Shown one piece after another: positions 13,451 through 27,690 of a stretch of DNA of 64,000 nt. The notes beneath the pieces were generated by a model that saw nothing but the letters and a program-made list of their open reading frames with translations, did not search any database and was not told the origin of the DNA. The position numbers were made by a program, and so were the translations under genes. The first letter of the stretch is position 1. Each line of letters begins with the position of its first letter. Source of the DNA: Arctopsyche grandis (Eukaryota; Arthropoda; Insecta; Trichoptera; Hydropsychidae); assembly GCF_051622035.1 (NCBI RefSeq), contig NC_135365.1:17926001-17990000 (forward strand), given 5' to 3'.

Positions 13451-13599
13451 AAAAAAAATGGAATATTGTTTATGGCGGCTGCTCGGCTTTCATTGACACC
13501 TCGTGTGTTATGAAATACATATGTCCATAACTTCCGCTGCGTTTTTCTTTATCTTTACGTGACGTTACATTCTGAAATGTATTTACGAGACAGTTAAAT

Positions 13600-13760
13600 C
13601 CACATAAATCCACAGCGTAGCTCACCGATTAAGCCATTGTTTACTAGTAGAGAAGTCGAGGGTTGAAATCTGGAAATATCTGGATGGTTTTTAAAACCCT
13701 GATCGGCCGTCTCCTGTTAGAGTTTGCCGTTTTATCTAACTTAATAGTTATGACGCATCT
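13600..13760 (+). mobile_element. Degenerate tRNA-derived SINE
   Basis: A weak A-box-like 'gcgtagctcaccgattaagcc' and B-box-like 'gagggttgaaatctgg' are followed by 'ctgatcggccgtctcctgttagagtttgcc'. That matches the SINE core seen at 14141-14600 ('tcgatcgtttcttatcagaatttgcc'). Decayed relative to the other copies. Confidence 0.5.
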
Positions 13761-14140
13761 TATAAAATTAGAATCCTCCCCTTGTTTCTGGAAAATTTGA
13801 CTACTACATTGTACAACACATACTACATTGTAGAATGTGTTGATTATTGTAGCGTGGACGTTTAGAGAGGTTTTAGAGATCGAAGTGAAATACGCAGTGG
13901 GTAGTGTTAGAGTGATTTAATTTAGTAATCGAGAAAGAAACACATCGAGAAACGGGAACGGGAATTGCATGCATTATAGTGGCATTGCAACGCATGCCGG
14001 GTTCAGCTAGTATGAAATAAAATAAAATAAAGTCTATTACACGAAGCTCAGCTTCATCCCTTTAAAGGTCTGACCGCACTATGCACCAATCGATCGATAC
14101 GACAGACAGACAGTACGCGACCAAATATTGTTTGTATAAC

Positions 14141-14600
14141 CAGCAGCGTGGTCTAGTGGTGAATGTTGAATTATTTCGTACTTGATGTTACGAGTTCGAT
14201 TCCCCGCTGTCTCGCTGTTGGCCAGACCTTGGTTTGTCAAGGTCGATCGTTTCTTATCAGAATTTGCCAATTTTTCTGATTTTCATTGAAACGATTCCTG
14301 TAAAATTGGCGTTTCCTTCCCAATTTTCTGTTGCCAACCTTTAGTTATTGTTATATCTTAGGTTTCGCCATATTGCTCACCATAGATGTCTTTGTGGTTG
14401 TTTATCGAATATAAAATTCGTATTGTTACATGAAAGTTATTCATCGTTATTTATCGTATTAATACGATGTTTGTAATATCTGACCATAGATGTCAGATAT
14501 TGTTTAGATTTACATGTATCTACGTAATAATTATGTGGACCAGGAAGGCGCATTTGGGGTTTACCTGTTAAGCCTTCCTGGTATATTTGTATATATGTAT
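14141..14600 (+). mobile_element. tRNA-derived SINE, near-complete copy
   Basis: The head has an A box (GTGGTCTAGTGG, about 14148-14159) and a B box (GTTCGATTCC, 14194-14203), as in a tRNA-type RNA polymerase III promoter. The body includes 'ggccagaccttgg', 'caaggtcgatcgtttcttat' and 'cattgaaacgattcctg'. The tail contains the hairpin CCAGGAAGGC ... GCCTTCCTGG at about 14539-14581. Related copies on the - strand lie at 19185, 21745, 23715, 24690, 27298 and 33985. Confidence 0.8.
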
Positions 14601-14814
14601 GAAACTGTAAGAGACATCCCGCACTACGCGTCACGCGACAGAGCTGCCTTTTGTATCAACTTTGTCGCGTCGGGAAGTGTCGTTGCCGTCGACTGACGCA
14701 TAGTGCGTTCAGACCTTAAGTCCTCAGTATTGCGTTTAAAGTAATTTCAATAACATATGAAACTATGGGTGTCCAATCAAAACCACTCGGTCAATAAGCG
14801 CCCCGACATTACTG

Positions 14815-14907
14815 CCCGGTGACAAAACCGCGAGAGACAACCGCGCGGCGAATAGAATATTTCGACTTTTATCTCAACTAGCTATATACATACGTAGTCG
14901 GGGTACC

Positions 14908-14967
<60 letters not shown>

Positions 14968-15060
14968 GGTACCCCGACTACGTATGTATATAGCTAGTTG
15001 AGATAAAAGTCGAAATATTCTATTCGCCGCGCGGTTGTCTCTCGCGGTTTTGTCACCGGG
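14815..15060. repeat. Perfect 246-bp palindrome with (TA)n centre
   Basis: From CCCGGTGACAAAACC at 14815 to its complement ending at 15060, the two arms (about 95 bases each) match without mismatch by eye. The centre is a TA tract (about 14910-14965). The arms contain GC-rich (CCGCGCGGCG) and AT-rich parts. The bases after the right arm repeat 'ttttgtcgcgg' twice. No ORF. It could be a foldback element or an inverted duplication. Confidence 0.9.
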
Positions 15061-15082
15061 TTTTGTCGCGGTTTTGTCGCGG

Positions 15083-15083
<1 letters not shown>

Positions 15084-15156
<73 letters not shown>
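15084..15156. repeat. (TA)n microsatellite
   Basis: Pure TA tract directly abutting the (ATC)n 3' tail of the RTE element. ORFs reading YIYIYI across it are artefacts. Confidence 0.95.
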
Positions 15157-17375
<2,219 letters not shown>

Positions 17376-18186
17376 TATGTATGTACATATATAGTAGGTA
17401 GTTGATTCACAAAGCAAATGAGAAGTCAAGAAATTCTCAGTTAAGGCGGACAATTGCACGTTTAAACGGAGTCCACTTTATTTTCCAAAGCCTAATAAAG
17501 ATTTCATGACCAATCCAATCGTAGCGACATTTGAAATGTCGTATCATATCGAAGCAAACCTATTCGAACAACTCGCCAGCTTCTGAACTATTCAAATATT
17601 GGGTAAGTTTCGATCGCACCTCGTATATTAGATACACGCATGTATTATATTTGAACACCCGTCGACATTCACTCGTTTCACGCTGTGTTGCAATTCAATT
17701 CTGAAACATTTGAGCAATGATTAAAAGATAACATCAATCTTTGGTAGGAACACACACACACACATATTTGGGTGTAGGCCGTGGTGCAATAGTTTGCCCT
17801 CTCTTTACCCTCGGTGTTCATTGTTTTTCTGCGACAACAATGGAAATCCTGATCTTTGAACTGAATACTGGATTCTCACGGAGCTTTAACATAATTATTT
17901 CGTCGCTTCGTTCTATGCAAATAAACAAACGGCGATGCAACAACATACATAATATATGGAGTGTAAAGAAACCGATTTTTTTTTCTAGGTACACATTTTT
18001 CATTCATCGACTCTGTTTATCAATGTTGCGGAATATTACGATTTCGTCGACTTTGACCCGTGTCTTGTAAATTGTTGATGTTCTGGTTGGTAATAGTATT
18101 TTTACTGATTTGTTTTCTTTAATTTCCTAATGCATTTGCTGTAGTGTTTGATTATGCCGTATTGAAGTGAAATTTTTTTAAATTTG
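17376..18186. other. Intergenic, higher-complexity DNA
   Basis: No gene supported. Positions 17400-18070 are largely free of the repeats seen elsewhere and contain short inverted motifs such as 'gacatttgaaatgtc' (17528-17542). Conserved non-coding DNA is possible but not shown. Confidence 0.3.
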
Positions 18187-18960
18187 GACCATTGTGGCAT
18201 TACAGGAATCCTAATGAAAATTCACATACAATTACACACATGTACGAGTATGTATATATACAGAAAAATACATATTTATACACAATATATAAAAACAATA
18301 ACAGCAAAAGTTCAAACATTACTAAAAATAGTCAAAAAACATATATTATAGTAATGGTAAAATACAATGAGAAAAATTGGGAATGTCTTGCATCAACAGT
18401 CGGCACCAATATATTATATTGTATGTACAAGAACCAGCTGCAAATACAAAACATCCTCGTGCGGCCCAAATGGAAGAGAGGAGATCAAAATTCTACTCAT
18501 ATATCACATACAATTATAAAAATAATGATGAGTGCGGGCCACCAGACAAATAAACAGATAATCTCCGATAACTTGAGGTGGAAAATATCACATTCAGGCT
18601 CAGCGGGAATGATTTCATTGAGAAGTCGGTTCAACGATCGGATAGGCAGAGGTTCAACCATCAAATGATGATTTCTACCACGCACAATTATTAGGGACAT
18701 AGTTCTGTTCCAGTAACGATGCTGAAGCTGAAGAACAAAGTGAATTAATGAGAGGTTTCTTCGAAGTTCAAGGGAATTATACCCAAGCATGCGCAAAAGG
18801 AGAGGAGTAGGGTAGAGATATGTGTAATACCCATACTATTTCCTATATAGGAAACGAAGAAATTTTTTTGCACTTTCTCAATCATTAGAGAGTGGTTTGC
18901 TTCATGCGGATTCCACACAATCGCATTTTACTCTAACTTGCTTCTCACAAGCGAAAATTT
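18187..18960 (-). mobile_element. LINE 3' fragment, frame-broken
   Basis: The - strand from 18950 downward reads IVWNPHEANHSLMIEKVQK, then the C-terminal reverse-transcriptase block MLGYNSLELRRNLSL. The latter aligns with LGFNSLESRRNMLLG at 15701-17020. The 3' UTR near 18187-18215 matches 13372-13430 of the + strand copy in reverse ('accattgtggcattacagga'). Microsatellite-like A-rich DNA fills 18230-18360. Confidence 0.75.
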
Positions 18961-19184
18961 ACATACATATATTACATATTTTATAAATTTTGTTTAGATT
19001 AATATTAACTTTTGAAAATAATTTATACCATTTGTCTATATGGGTTGTGAGGCTGAAGTCCTCCCAGTGTAGTACACAGTGAGTCAGTGACATATATGTT
19101 AATAAACTTGTACATACATATATAAATTTGAAATAATATGCATATCAAACAGTTGTGACATAGTGGGTAGTGTGTTTTTGACAA

Positions 19185-19372
19185 ATCAATGAGGAAGCGA
19201 TCGACCTGGATTTATAAATATCCAAGTCTGACCAGTAGCACTACAGTACTACAGATTCAATTCGATTCAATATTTCAATTTAGGTCAACCCAGGGCTCGA
19301 ACCCGGCAACCTCTCGGTGGTTAGCATTAACGCAACCAATAAGCCATACTGCTGTCTTCTATATACGGTAAT
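19185..19372 (-). mobile_element. tRNA-derived SINE, partial
   Basis: Reverse-oriented copy. 'gaagcgatcgacctgga', 'aagtctgaccag', a B-box complement 'gggctcgaaccc' and an A-box complement 'gttagcattaacgcaacca' follow the order seen in the other - strand SINEs. It has no tail hairpin. Confidence 0.65.
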
Positions 19373-21224
19373 ACGGCCCTTTTTTATCTGCCTTTGCACA
19401 TACATAGTACCACTCGCAAGTGCCTGTGTAGCAGGCAAACTGAAGCTGGTGACCACGGGATCACAGCAGATTGGGATCAGGAAACACTTGATAACTCTTA
19501 ACGAGTCACCAGCAAAATTTCTTTTCTTTTTTGGCTAAGAAAAATATGTACAGGCCAGTGCCTCGGTTGCTTTTATTTAATACAATATGTTTTCTAAATT
19601 TTTGAGCACATTACCGGGCTAGCGTTGAAAATTTGTTTTTGAGTTATGTTTTTTTTAATACGTTTCTCAGAACTTGAATTATTATCAAACAATTCACACA
19701 TATTTTTCTTCGCTTACTAAAAATAATTCATTTAATACAAAGAATTGCAAAATTTGAAATCGTACCGATCATTAAGCACGCCAAGAATTCCCACATTTAC
19801 CATTACGTCACGAAGTGTCGTAAAAAATTGACGGATAATAATATATCATATATTGTCCTATCGTTAACGATCTCGTACCGAATTACATTGCAATTACGAT
19901 ATTATAGTAACGCAATCTTCGAGCGATCATATAGAATTTAATTCTGTAATTCGTTAAGCTGTTCCTTGTTTTGTTTTTTTTTTGTATTATTATTCAATCC
20001 TATTAAAAGCGAAGACCTTCGAAGGCCTTTGTCATTGGAAACATTTGCGAATTTTGACAACCTTTTGCTTTATAATGGCAAACTCCGCGGGTGTCGTCGC
20101 TTGCCAATTTGTACGCTTTAAAAGTTTTGCATTCGTTTCGTCGTCAAAGAGAAGTTGGTTTTGTTATGGACTTCGAAATTGTTAAGCGTACAAAACAACT
20201 CAAATTCACTCATTAAACGTTGGATTTTTAGTAATTATTACCATATAATTTCTTGAAATTACAATATAATTCACAAACGACACTTGTTCGTTCATTGAAT
20301 ACACTTGTGTCAATCTTAGAAATTTTGCATTCAAAAATGAATTAAATAAAATTGATATACAATTGGATATCTACATACATATTATTCGTTTTAAATGGAG
20401 TATTCTACATATGTACATATGTACAATGTACATACATAAAAGAGTTCGTACTGAGCTAATGACGCTCTTTTTTAAAGGACTAGGTCCCTTTTATATAAAA
20501 CTCGTTATGAACTTTTCATTCACTCTTCGTTTACTGTTCATGTGTACTTGTAATAATATAAAAATCCGCTTTATATAATATGTAATGTTACTATATATAA
20601 CACATGGAAACACGGAACTACAATTTATCGTGTTTGAACAATTGATTCTATCTCAATTTCCATGTACAATCGAAATTTATTCTGAGGCTTTCAAGTAAAC
20701 ACTTTTTGAAATTCGTTCGAAAGAAGATAAGACGTATTATTTTTTCACTTTATTTTTTAGTATCAAAAACATTATGTTTTAAATGTATGTTTAACCTCGT
20801 TTTGTATCTGATCACTATAATTTATATACATTTACGTTGCATATAGTGTTTATTTTATCACATAATAAGTAATGTGTTTTCTATGTACTTGTTGTTCTGA
20901 TACTACTTATGTATAGTAAACAAATCGTTTTTCAAAGTTAAAGTATGTACTTAAAATTTACTCAATATTTACTCCAAATTTTTATTAATGGACTGTTCAA
21001 AATCAAACAGTATAAATCAGTAATACAACTTTTCGAATGCCTATAATGTAGGTTTAAACAAAAATGTTACAGAAAATATATGCGAATATAGAAAATCTTG
21101 TCGTATATTACTTTGTATAGCAGATGAATAAGGACTCACAACGAAAATCTGTATGTGGATCGAAAATTGTATAAAATTTTGAATCTTCGATTATATAATG
21201 TTTCAACTTCTTCATACATACATA
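19373..21224. other. Intergenic DNA
   Basis: No gene supported. The segment 19740-20215 has high complexity, CG dinucleotides and several short palindromes (for example 'cgttaacg', 'cgaaggccttcg'-like) and could be conserved non-coding DNA. The remainder is AT-rich. Confidence 0.3.
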
Positions 21225-21700
21225 CATATGTTTCATCATTTTTATCATTTACAGCCATTCATCATTCACTGCTGAATGAAGGCATATCCAACACGCTTCC
21301 ATTCGTCTCTGTTTTGAGCAACTCTCATCCATCTTATCCCACACGTTTTTCTGATTTCATCCACCCATCTCCCCTGTGTCCTTCCTTAGACCATTTTACA
21401 TTCTCTCTTATACCATTCGAGTATTTCTATCGTCCGTTCTTATAGCTTCGTGACCCGCCCGTTGCCATTTCAACTTTACTCTCACCATCACATTAACAAT
21501 GTCTCTGTCGTACTTCTCACCCACGTATTCCGTTTTCTATATCTCCTCATCAAGCCAAGAATACCATTTTATACTTCTTTGAATGCACTGGACCTTATGC
21601 AGCATTCTAGCGTTCAATGCCCAAGTTTTGCATATATGCGTTATCACTGACAAGACAAGACACATTGATTGAATATGTTTTTCTTCAGACATCTTAGATA
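21225..21700 (-). mobile_element. RTE 3' fragment, degenerate
   Basis: On the - strand this is a decayed paralogue of 15168-15640: both + strand sequences contain 'catttacagcca.tc.ccatc.actgctg.atgaaggc' and 'aacacgcttcca..cgtctctgttttg'. Frames are broken by indels; a - strand ORF preserves SVITHICKTWALNARMLHKVQCIQR. Confidence 0.85.
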
Positions 21701-21744
21701 TATAATTAGAGTATATTATTTCTAAGCCCGCTTTAAAGGTCACG

Positions 21745-21915
21745 GAATTTGACAGGATTGCCAATCTTTCGGAATCGTTTCCACTGAAATCAGATAAATG
21801 GGCAAATTCTTAAAGGAAATGATCCACCTTGGAGTCACATATCAACAAAGCCAGGGATAGAACCCGTGACCACACAATCGAAAGCATTACATGCTAACCA
21901 CTGATCTATGTAGCT
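21745..21915 (-). mobile_element. tRNA-derived SINE, head and core
   Basis: Contains 'ggaatcgtttccactgaaatcagat', 'gatccaccttggagtcacat', the B-box complement 'gggatagaacccgtgac' and the A-box complement 'atgctaaccactgatctatg'. It starts immediately beside the RTE fragment. Confidence 0.75.
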
Positions 21916-23122
21916 TGTTAATTATAATATAATACCAAGAATCGTCTTTGCTATATCGGCTTGTTATCATTCAAATTTGTATAATGTTAATTATAAACGT
22001 AACCGCGACTTAAAATGTACGCATAACGAAGCCGATTGTTATTTTTTCGCATGGCTCTCGAAATTTTCCCGCCGCATAATTCCAGGAACCTGAAAGCATC
22101 TGGTTTCTTAACGAATACGAAATTCGAACCGTTGATGATAATAATTGATATTATATTATAAACAACATATGCATGTACAATGTACATATTGTATGTGTAA
22201 GACATAGGGATTCCTCTTCTCTGAAGGGGGATCTCAGTGGGGGGTGGGCGATGCGGTGTGCGCCAAAAAACCGCAACAGAAGCAGACTGTTTATAAACAA
22301 ATCGTACCGGCAGACGAATTGATGGGCCACGTCGTACATACACATGTATATTATACACATAACGTACATATGTATGTACTCGTGAATGTCGGGTATTTTT
22401 AGCATGAAAATTCGGAGTGTAGTATTTAGTCGGAGTTGTGCACCACCGTGCGGCGCGCGTCGCCGTTCTATCGGCGCACAACTCCCCGCGATTTGGCGCA
22501 AAGCGGTCGTCTGATCTTTCTCTCCCCCTGTCTTGGAGATCCCTACCAAAAAAAAAACAGGTAAATTTAATTTAAATGTTGATTCAATCGACCGTCTTTA
22601 TTATTCAAAAAATTGTGCATTAATTGTCTTTTTTATGCCGGGGATTTTAAGTTTAAAATAAAAACAAGGTTAATATGCAAGGGTGCGGCAGAATAATGGG
22701 CGATTATGAAACATCTATAGCTTTTGAAATATAATATTTAATTTGTCAAAATAACTTTGACGAGACTAAAAACTTTTTTACTTTCGAAAGGACTATTTAC
22801 CACTCACGATTAATTGACAATTTGATGTACACATATGTATAGTATAATAATGCTAACTTTTTTCTACATCTGTATGTATGTATGTTTGTGCAGTGATTTT
22901 TAATCATTAAGAGGTGTATTTTCTCCTATTGAATCCATGAATCCAATGTATAGTAATTATCAGTCACTAATTTTATTTGTTTGTTATGCATTTAAATATT
23001 GCCCAGTAGATTCTGTAAAATGTGCATTCTTATTAAGATTAAAACACTACTTTCATTTTGCTGAAATATTAAATATATGTAAAATATTCTATGTCTATAT
23101 AATTAAATGTGCATATCAACGG
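21916..23122. other. Intergenic; GC-rich patch at 22.0-22.55 kb
   Basis: No gene supported. Positions 22010-22550 are markedly richer in GC and CpG than the surroundings (for example 'gtgcggcgcgcgtcgccg' near 22448). A perfect forkhead-like palindrome TGTTTATAAACA lies at about 22289-22300. Two overlapping - strand ORFs here look compositional. A promoter or enhancer is possible. The rest is AT-rich. Confidence 0.35.
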
Positions 23123-23477
23123 TTGGTGCACAGATATTGTATGTCCATTTTTGAATTTGTATCGATTTTTATTACATACCTCCTTTACATTTCACATGGT
23201 TTTCGTGTAAGTGGTATTTTTTTATATCTCTTATCTCTTATCCGATCGTTTTCATACTTTGCCATATTGCTCATTTTGGTCATCAATATAAGTTATTAAG
23301 TTTTTAGATGCCGGAATAAAATTTTTCCATTCAAGGTAATTTTTGTGTGCCACAAAAATTACCTTGAAAATAAAAATCTGAATTATTCCAGCATCTACAA
23401 ACTTTAAATTTGATACATTAAAAAATACATTAAAAAATGATACATTAAAAAATGTACATATAATATCTGTGCACCAA
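23123..23477. mobile_element. Foldback/MITE element with internal hairpin
   Basis: The terminal inverted repeat TTGGTGCACAGATATTGTAT (from 23123) is answered by ATAATATCTGTGCACCAA (ending 23477), with about 355 bp between the outer ends. Inside, 23298-23402 forms a second long hairpin centred on CACAAAAATTACC. The interior also carries the R2 core (about 23228-23290). No transposase. Confidence 0.7.
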
Positions 23478-23714
23478 GCCATCAATATTTTCTATATATT
23501 ATGTATGTAATATTCTTCGGCACAAATGAAATTAAATTATTATTCCATGTAAAAAACTTGTTTACAGTGTTTTTACAAGACATATATTTTTTTATGTATG
23601 TAAATCAAGTGGTTTTTGAACAGTTTAAAAGAATTCAAATCAATATTTGTTAGTTTAAGTTTTTAGAATAACGATTTTATTTACATACATACATAGATAT
23701 ATGTATGTGCCTAC

Positions 23715-24060
23715 ATATATATCAGGAAGGCCTAACAGGTAAACGCCAATGCGACTTCCTGGTCATTACAAACATCAATAAACGATTAATTATCAATAAA
23801 TAATACAGTAATTTTACATAGCTTCATAGAGACATCGAGACATCGAGAATTCGAGATACTGTGAGCTCAATTTTTGCGAGAAACAGGACAGGTTTGCCAA
23901 TTTGCGAAATTCGCGACTGTTTGAATTTAAGCATGTTCGAAAGACGAGACATTCATTGGGTTGTGCAGATGGACATTTCGATGTCCATTGATGGTTGGCA
24001 ATTATTAAAATTGAGTTGGATCTTTCTGGCAAGTTTACAAAGGTTTACAAAGGATACAAA
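23715..24060 (-). mobile_element. SINE tail and body fragment
   Basis: Begins with the tail hairpin 'aggaaggcctaacaggtaa' ... 'gacttcctgg' (23723-23762). It continues with body sequence ('agagacatcgagacatcgag', 'gaaattcgcgac') comparable to 27298-27560. The tRNA head is absent, and a LINE 3' tail starts directly after it at 24064. Confidence 0.6.
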
Positions 24061-24063
24061 AGT

Positions 24064-24640
24064 ATGATATTTATTTATTTAATTTATTATTTTAAAATAA
24101 TAACAACAATAAAATGACCAGTGTGACCTGACAGGTTGCCCCAAAGTGTCACACCGGTCTTACAAAAAAAAAGAAAATAACAAAGAAAAAGCAATAAAAA
24201 TTTCAATCATTCATCTCATTCAAATTGTTTCGTATTGAATCTCAAGAAACTAACCAGCTCATCAACATGACAGTTGAACAGGTCAAAATGCTCATCAATC
24301 ACATTAAGGAACCGGATAGCTTCCACCAGTGACGAGTTCTTGAAAGTAGACGTTCTTGCAAAGATAGGTTGAAAGAGTCGTCGATTACGCAGCGTTCTAC
24401 CGGTCTCAGGAGCCCAAAACTTAAGCTCTGATAAAATCGAAGGATTGTCAACAACTCCATTTAAAACTCCAAAGAAGTATTTGGAAATGGCAACAATCCT
24501 TCTAGAAGCCAAAGAATTAAAGCCCAAGGTACCTTGCAGAAACGCTGTGGGAAATAAATACGGATAATACCCATACTTTTTCAAGTATAGGTATCGTAGA
24601 AATTTCTTCTGTACTCTTTCTATCAATAGAGATAATATGA
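24064..24640 (-). mobile_element. LINE 3' fragment with intact C-terminal frame
   Basis: The - strand frame 24216-24626 encodes 136 residues (RVQKKFLRYLYLKKYGYYPY ... ELVSFLRF) homologous to the C-terminus of the 15701-17020 LINE. The 3' UTR (24064-24215) parallels 7866-8010. 5'-truncated. Confidence 0.85.
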
Positions 24641-24689
24641 TATGAGCATGCGGCCGCGTCGTTTGCAGCGATTTGTAGCGGAGCGGCCA

Positions 24690-24840
24690 AATTATCGTTT
24701 CAATTCATTGGCAAATTGGAAAAGATCGACCTTGGAGTCACATATCCAAGGTCTGGCCAGCAGCATAGCCAGGGATTAAACCCGTGACTACACAATTGAA
24801 AGCATTACACGCTAACCATTAATCTATGCTGCTGGTTAAT
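24690..24840 (-). mobile_element. tRNA-derived SINE, head and core
   Basis: Contains 'gatcgaccttggagtcacat', 'ccaaggtctggccagcagc', the B-box complement 'gggattaaacccgtgac' and the A-box complement 'acgctaaccattaatctatg'. It ends in 'ctgctggtt'. Confidence 0.8.
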
Positions 24841-27297
24841 TGAATTAAATAGCAAAAATTGTTAATTAAAAAAATAGAAGCATGTGTTATATTCGTACGA
24901 GATCATTATAACAATGATTTAAGTTAAACAATGAATACACTTCGTATTTTTACCTATATTACTGAACAAAAATCTTGTTCTATTATATTATTTCAAATGT
25001 AGATTTTTCAATACAGCGTTTCCATTGAACCATTGATTTTTAATATTACATATTTAAGGTCGACCATCCGAAATAAAAAAAACGTCTCATTTTTAAAATA
25101 CATATGTGTATACTTATGTATATATGCACATATATAATAATATCATCACTCGTGCAAAAAGCAAGATGAAGAATTGTTGTCAAAATCAGTCTGCCAGAAA
25201 TGACAGTTTATTTTTGAGATCTAGTCTCGTTGCCATAAAAATATTTAAATCGTATGCGACTTACATAAGTATTTATGTATATGTACAATGTACTTGCATG
25301 TGTACTTTGGGAAGGCATGTAAACATAATATACAATTCTGGTCACATCGCATTTCTTCAATCTGTACGGAGGAGAGTTTTTCTCCCTTATATATGCATAA
25401 ATCTGTATGTATGATTACCTCCGTAAGTCTACGTTATTATTTATTTCAATATTCTGCTTATACATGTATAATTAGCGAGACTAGGTAGGTACATTAGAAA
25501 CGATTTGTGTTTAGATTTTCCTTTTACCATTTTTTGTTATCTCTATTTAAAATGCGTTTTAAGTGGTATTCAGTCACTACTTAGCTAAAACGTAAACAAA
25601 CCATCGTGTATCATTAATGGTGTTCAAAATAGCAAAAGATAAGCAAACAATAAGTCACAAATAAAAACAGTACATATTTAAAATCACAAATTGTAAACTG
25701 TTCTCATTAGCTTTTCATTAAAACGTGTTTTCATTTGTTTTGAATATAAGTCACCTTTTTTTTTGAATTTGTCATTGAGAACACTCAACGCTGTATGTAT
25801 TTAAAGCTTTTTTGTTGGCGTTTATTCTTTAGTTGCATTTCTAAGTACTTGCTGATACAATGACATGTTATTTGTATTTTTTGTTAATGTTGAATTTTAC
25901 ATACAACGAACATATTCGTATATTTAATTCATCGACCTTATTATAACGTCAAATATTCATACTATGCATGTAGTATTTATCGATTGTTCTGTCGGTGTTA
26001 GAAGTACATTGTATGTCGTCTAATTATTATTTAACCCGTGTCTAATAATAGTTGATTTGACGGTGATCGATCGTAAGTTTAACCTCGAGTTAAAAAATAA
26101 CCGCGATGTTCCGAATCAACAGGTTAGCACGGTTCACGGTCTTTCGTTTCAATACTGTATTTATAAACCCATCATTTCGATCTAAATATATTATTTTTGT
26201 TTTTGTGAAGATCTATATATGTACGTTTGCGTGTTTTGCTTCGAGAACGACAGTTCCATTTCTTGACGATAAACAATATTATGTAAATATTCGTAAAATG
26301 TTTGCGCGCCCCGGAGCGCAAAATTCCTAGCGAGTTTCGTTTCCCCTTCAAACATGTAAATTTCGCATTTCATTAAAGAAACAAATAAAATATTTAACAC
26401 GAAGAATTTCTGTTTAAAGTACACAGCAGCGGATTAAATGCGAGTTCGGGCAATTTTGCATAATTTAAATTGTGCTCGAACTCACTTTTCATCTCTTTTA
26501 TGCGAACGCTACACATACGAGTAACCTTTCCTACATACATATGTACATATAAAGTATTATCCAAAATGATGTATAAGCATAACACTCACTTTTATATCAA
26601 ATCTAAAATAGGAAAATATAATTTTTATGCCATTGAAGCTTTACCCGTGGAGTTAATTGTATATGACGGTTTTATTTTGATATGGGTTCAAACAAAAAAG
26701 CATAATTTATTTACATATGTATATCCTAATGATCCTTTCTTTATTTATTTATTTTCTTGAATCTTCTTCAAATATAGCTGGAAAATACTCATTCCAAGAC
26801 ATTTCATTGCATGGCTGATTATAAAATTGTTCAATATTGAACATGCCAATTAAAAGTTATCAACAATGCCTTTTGTTTGATATTAAACATAATATAAGAT
26901 ACTTGGAGTCTAATACTTTTATTATTTTATGTTCACCAATTTAATTAATCTTTAATGACTATGTTCGTCAAAGATTCGACGATGGTTTTATGAATTCAGT
27001 GGATTGTTTTTTAAGACAAACTTTACAATTTCTAATCGTATTAAAATCCGAGTAATCAGAATTATTTTACAATCTAATCATTTCTCCTACATATTGGCCA
27101 TACATGAGACAATATAAAACAAGGAGATGAGGATGTGCTTAGTTTCAAAACCTAGTTTAATGTTGCTTAAATTTAATTAGTACACTTTTGAGTATAGGAA
27201 GACTCATCAAAGTACAAACATAGAAAATTTAAAGATGAGGTTTGTAAAATCGTATCACAAGTTCTTCTTAGTATATATGTACATACATTTTTTTTAA
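24841..27297. other. Intergenic DNA
   Basis: No supported gene. Positions 26030-26480 are of higher complexity, with GC-rich 'tgcgcgccccggagcgca' near 26301 and forkhead-like 'gataaacaatatt' near 26268; two antiparallel ORFs there are not recognisable. The rest is AT-rich with ACAT/ATGT tracts. Confidence 0.3.
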
Positions 27298-27690
27298 TAC
27301 CAGGAAGGCCTAAGAGGTAATCCCAATGCGCCTTTCTGGCTAGAAACAATGTAAATTTCATACAAGTATTATTTATAAAAAGTAAATACATTTAAATTAA
27401 CACCCACAGAGACATCTATGGTCAAATTTGTACATTTTCAGCATTTTATACAACCCAGGGAAATTCGAGATTGCTGAAAACTCGAGATTTGCGAGACAAT
27501 CAGTAAGGTTGAGAATTTCTTGGAACCGTTTCAATGAAAATCAGATGAATTGGTAAACTCTGATAGGAAACGATCGACCTGGAGTCACAAATCCAAGGTC
27601 TGGCCAGCAGAAACCAGTGGGATTCCACCCGTGACCACTTTGTTCAAAGCATTATATGCTAACCACTTGTCTATTATGCTGGTATATGTA
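27298..27690 (-). mobile_element. tRNA-derived SINE, full-length copy
   Basis: This is the best full-length - strand copy, about 390 bp. The tail hairpin 'ccaggaaggcctaagaggta' ... 'gcctttctgg' (27300-27340) is followed by 'cagagacatctatgg', the body ('gagattgctgaaaactcgag'), and the core ('ggaaccgtttcaatgaaaat', 'gaaacgatcgacctggagtc'). The tRNA-like head then has the B-box complement (ggattccacccgtgacc) and the A-box complement ('atgctaaccacttgtc'). Confidence 0.8.

Noticed and set aside
14141-14210. Possible functional tRNA gene (A and B boxes present)
   Set aside because: No cloverleaf closes and the sequence continues as a repeated SINE body with a tail; it is a tRNA-derived SINE.
21987-22549. 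Two overlapping - strand ORFs of 164 and 132 aa
   Set aside because: They overlap in different frames, have low-complexity and microsatellite-derived parts and resemble no protein; the signal is base composition.
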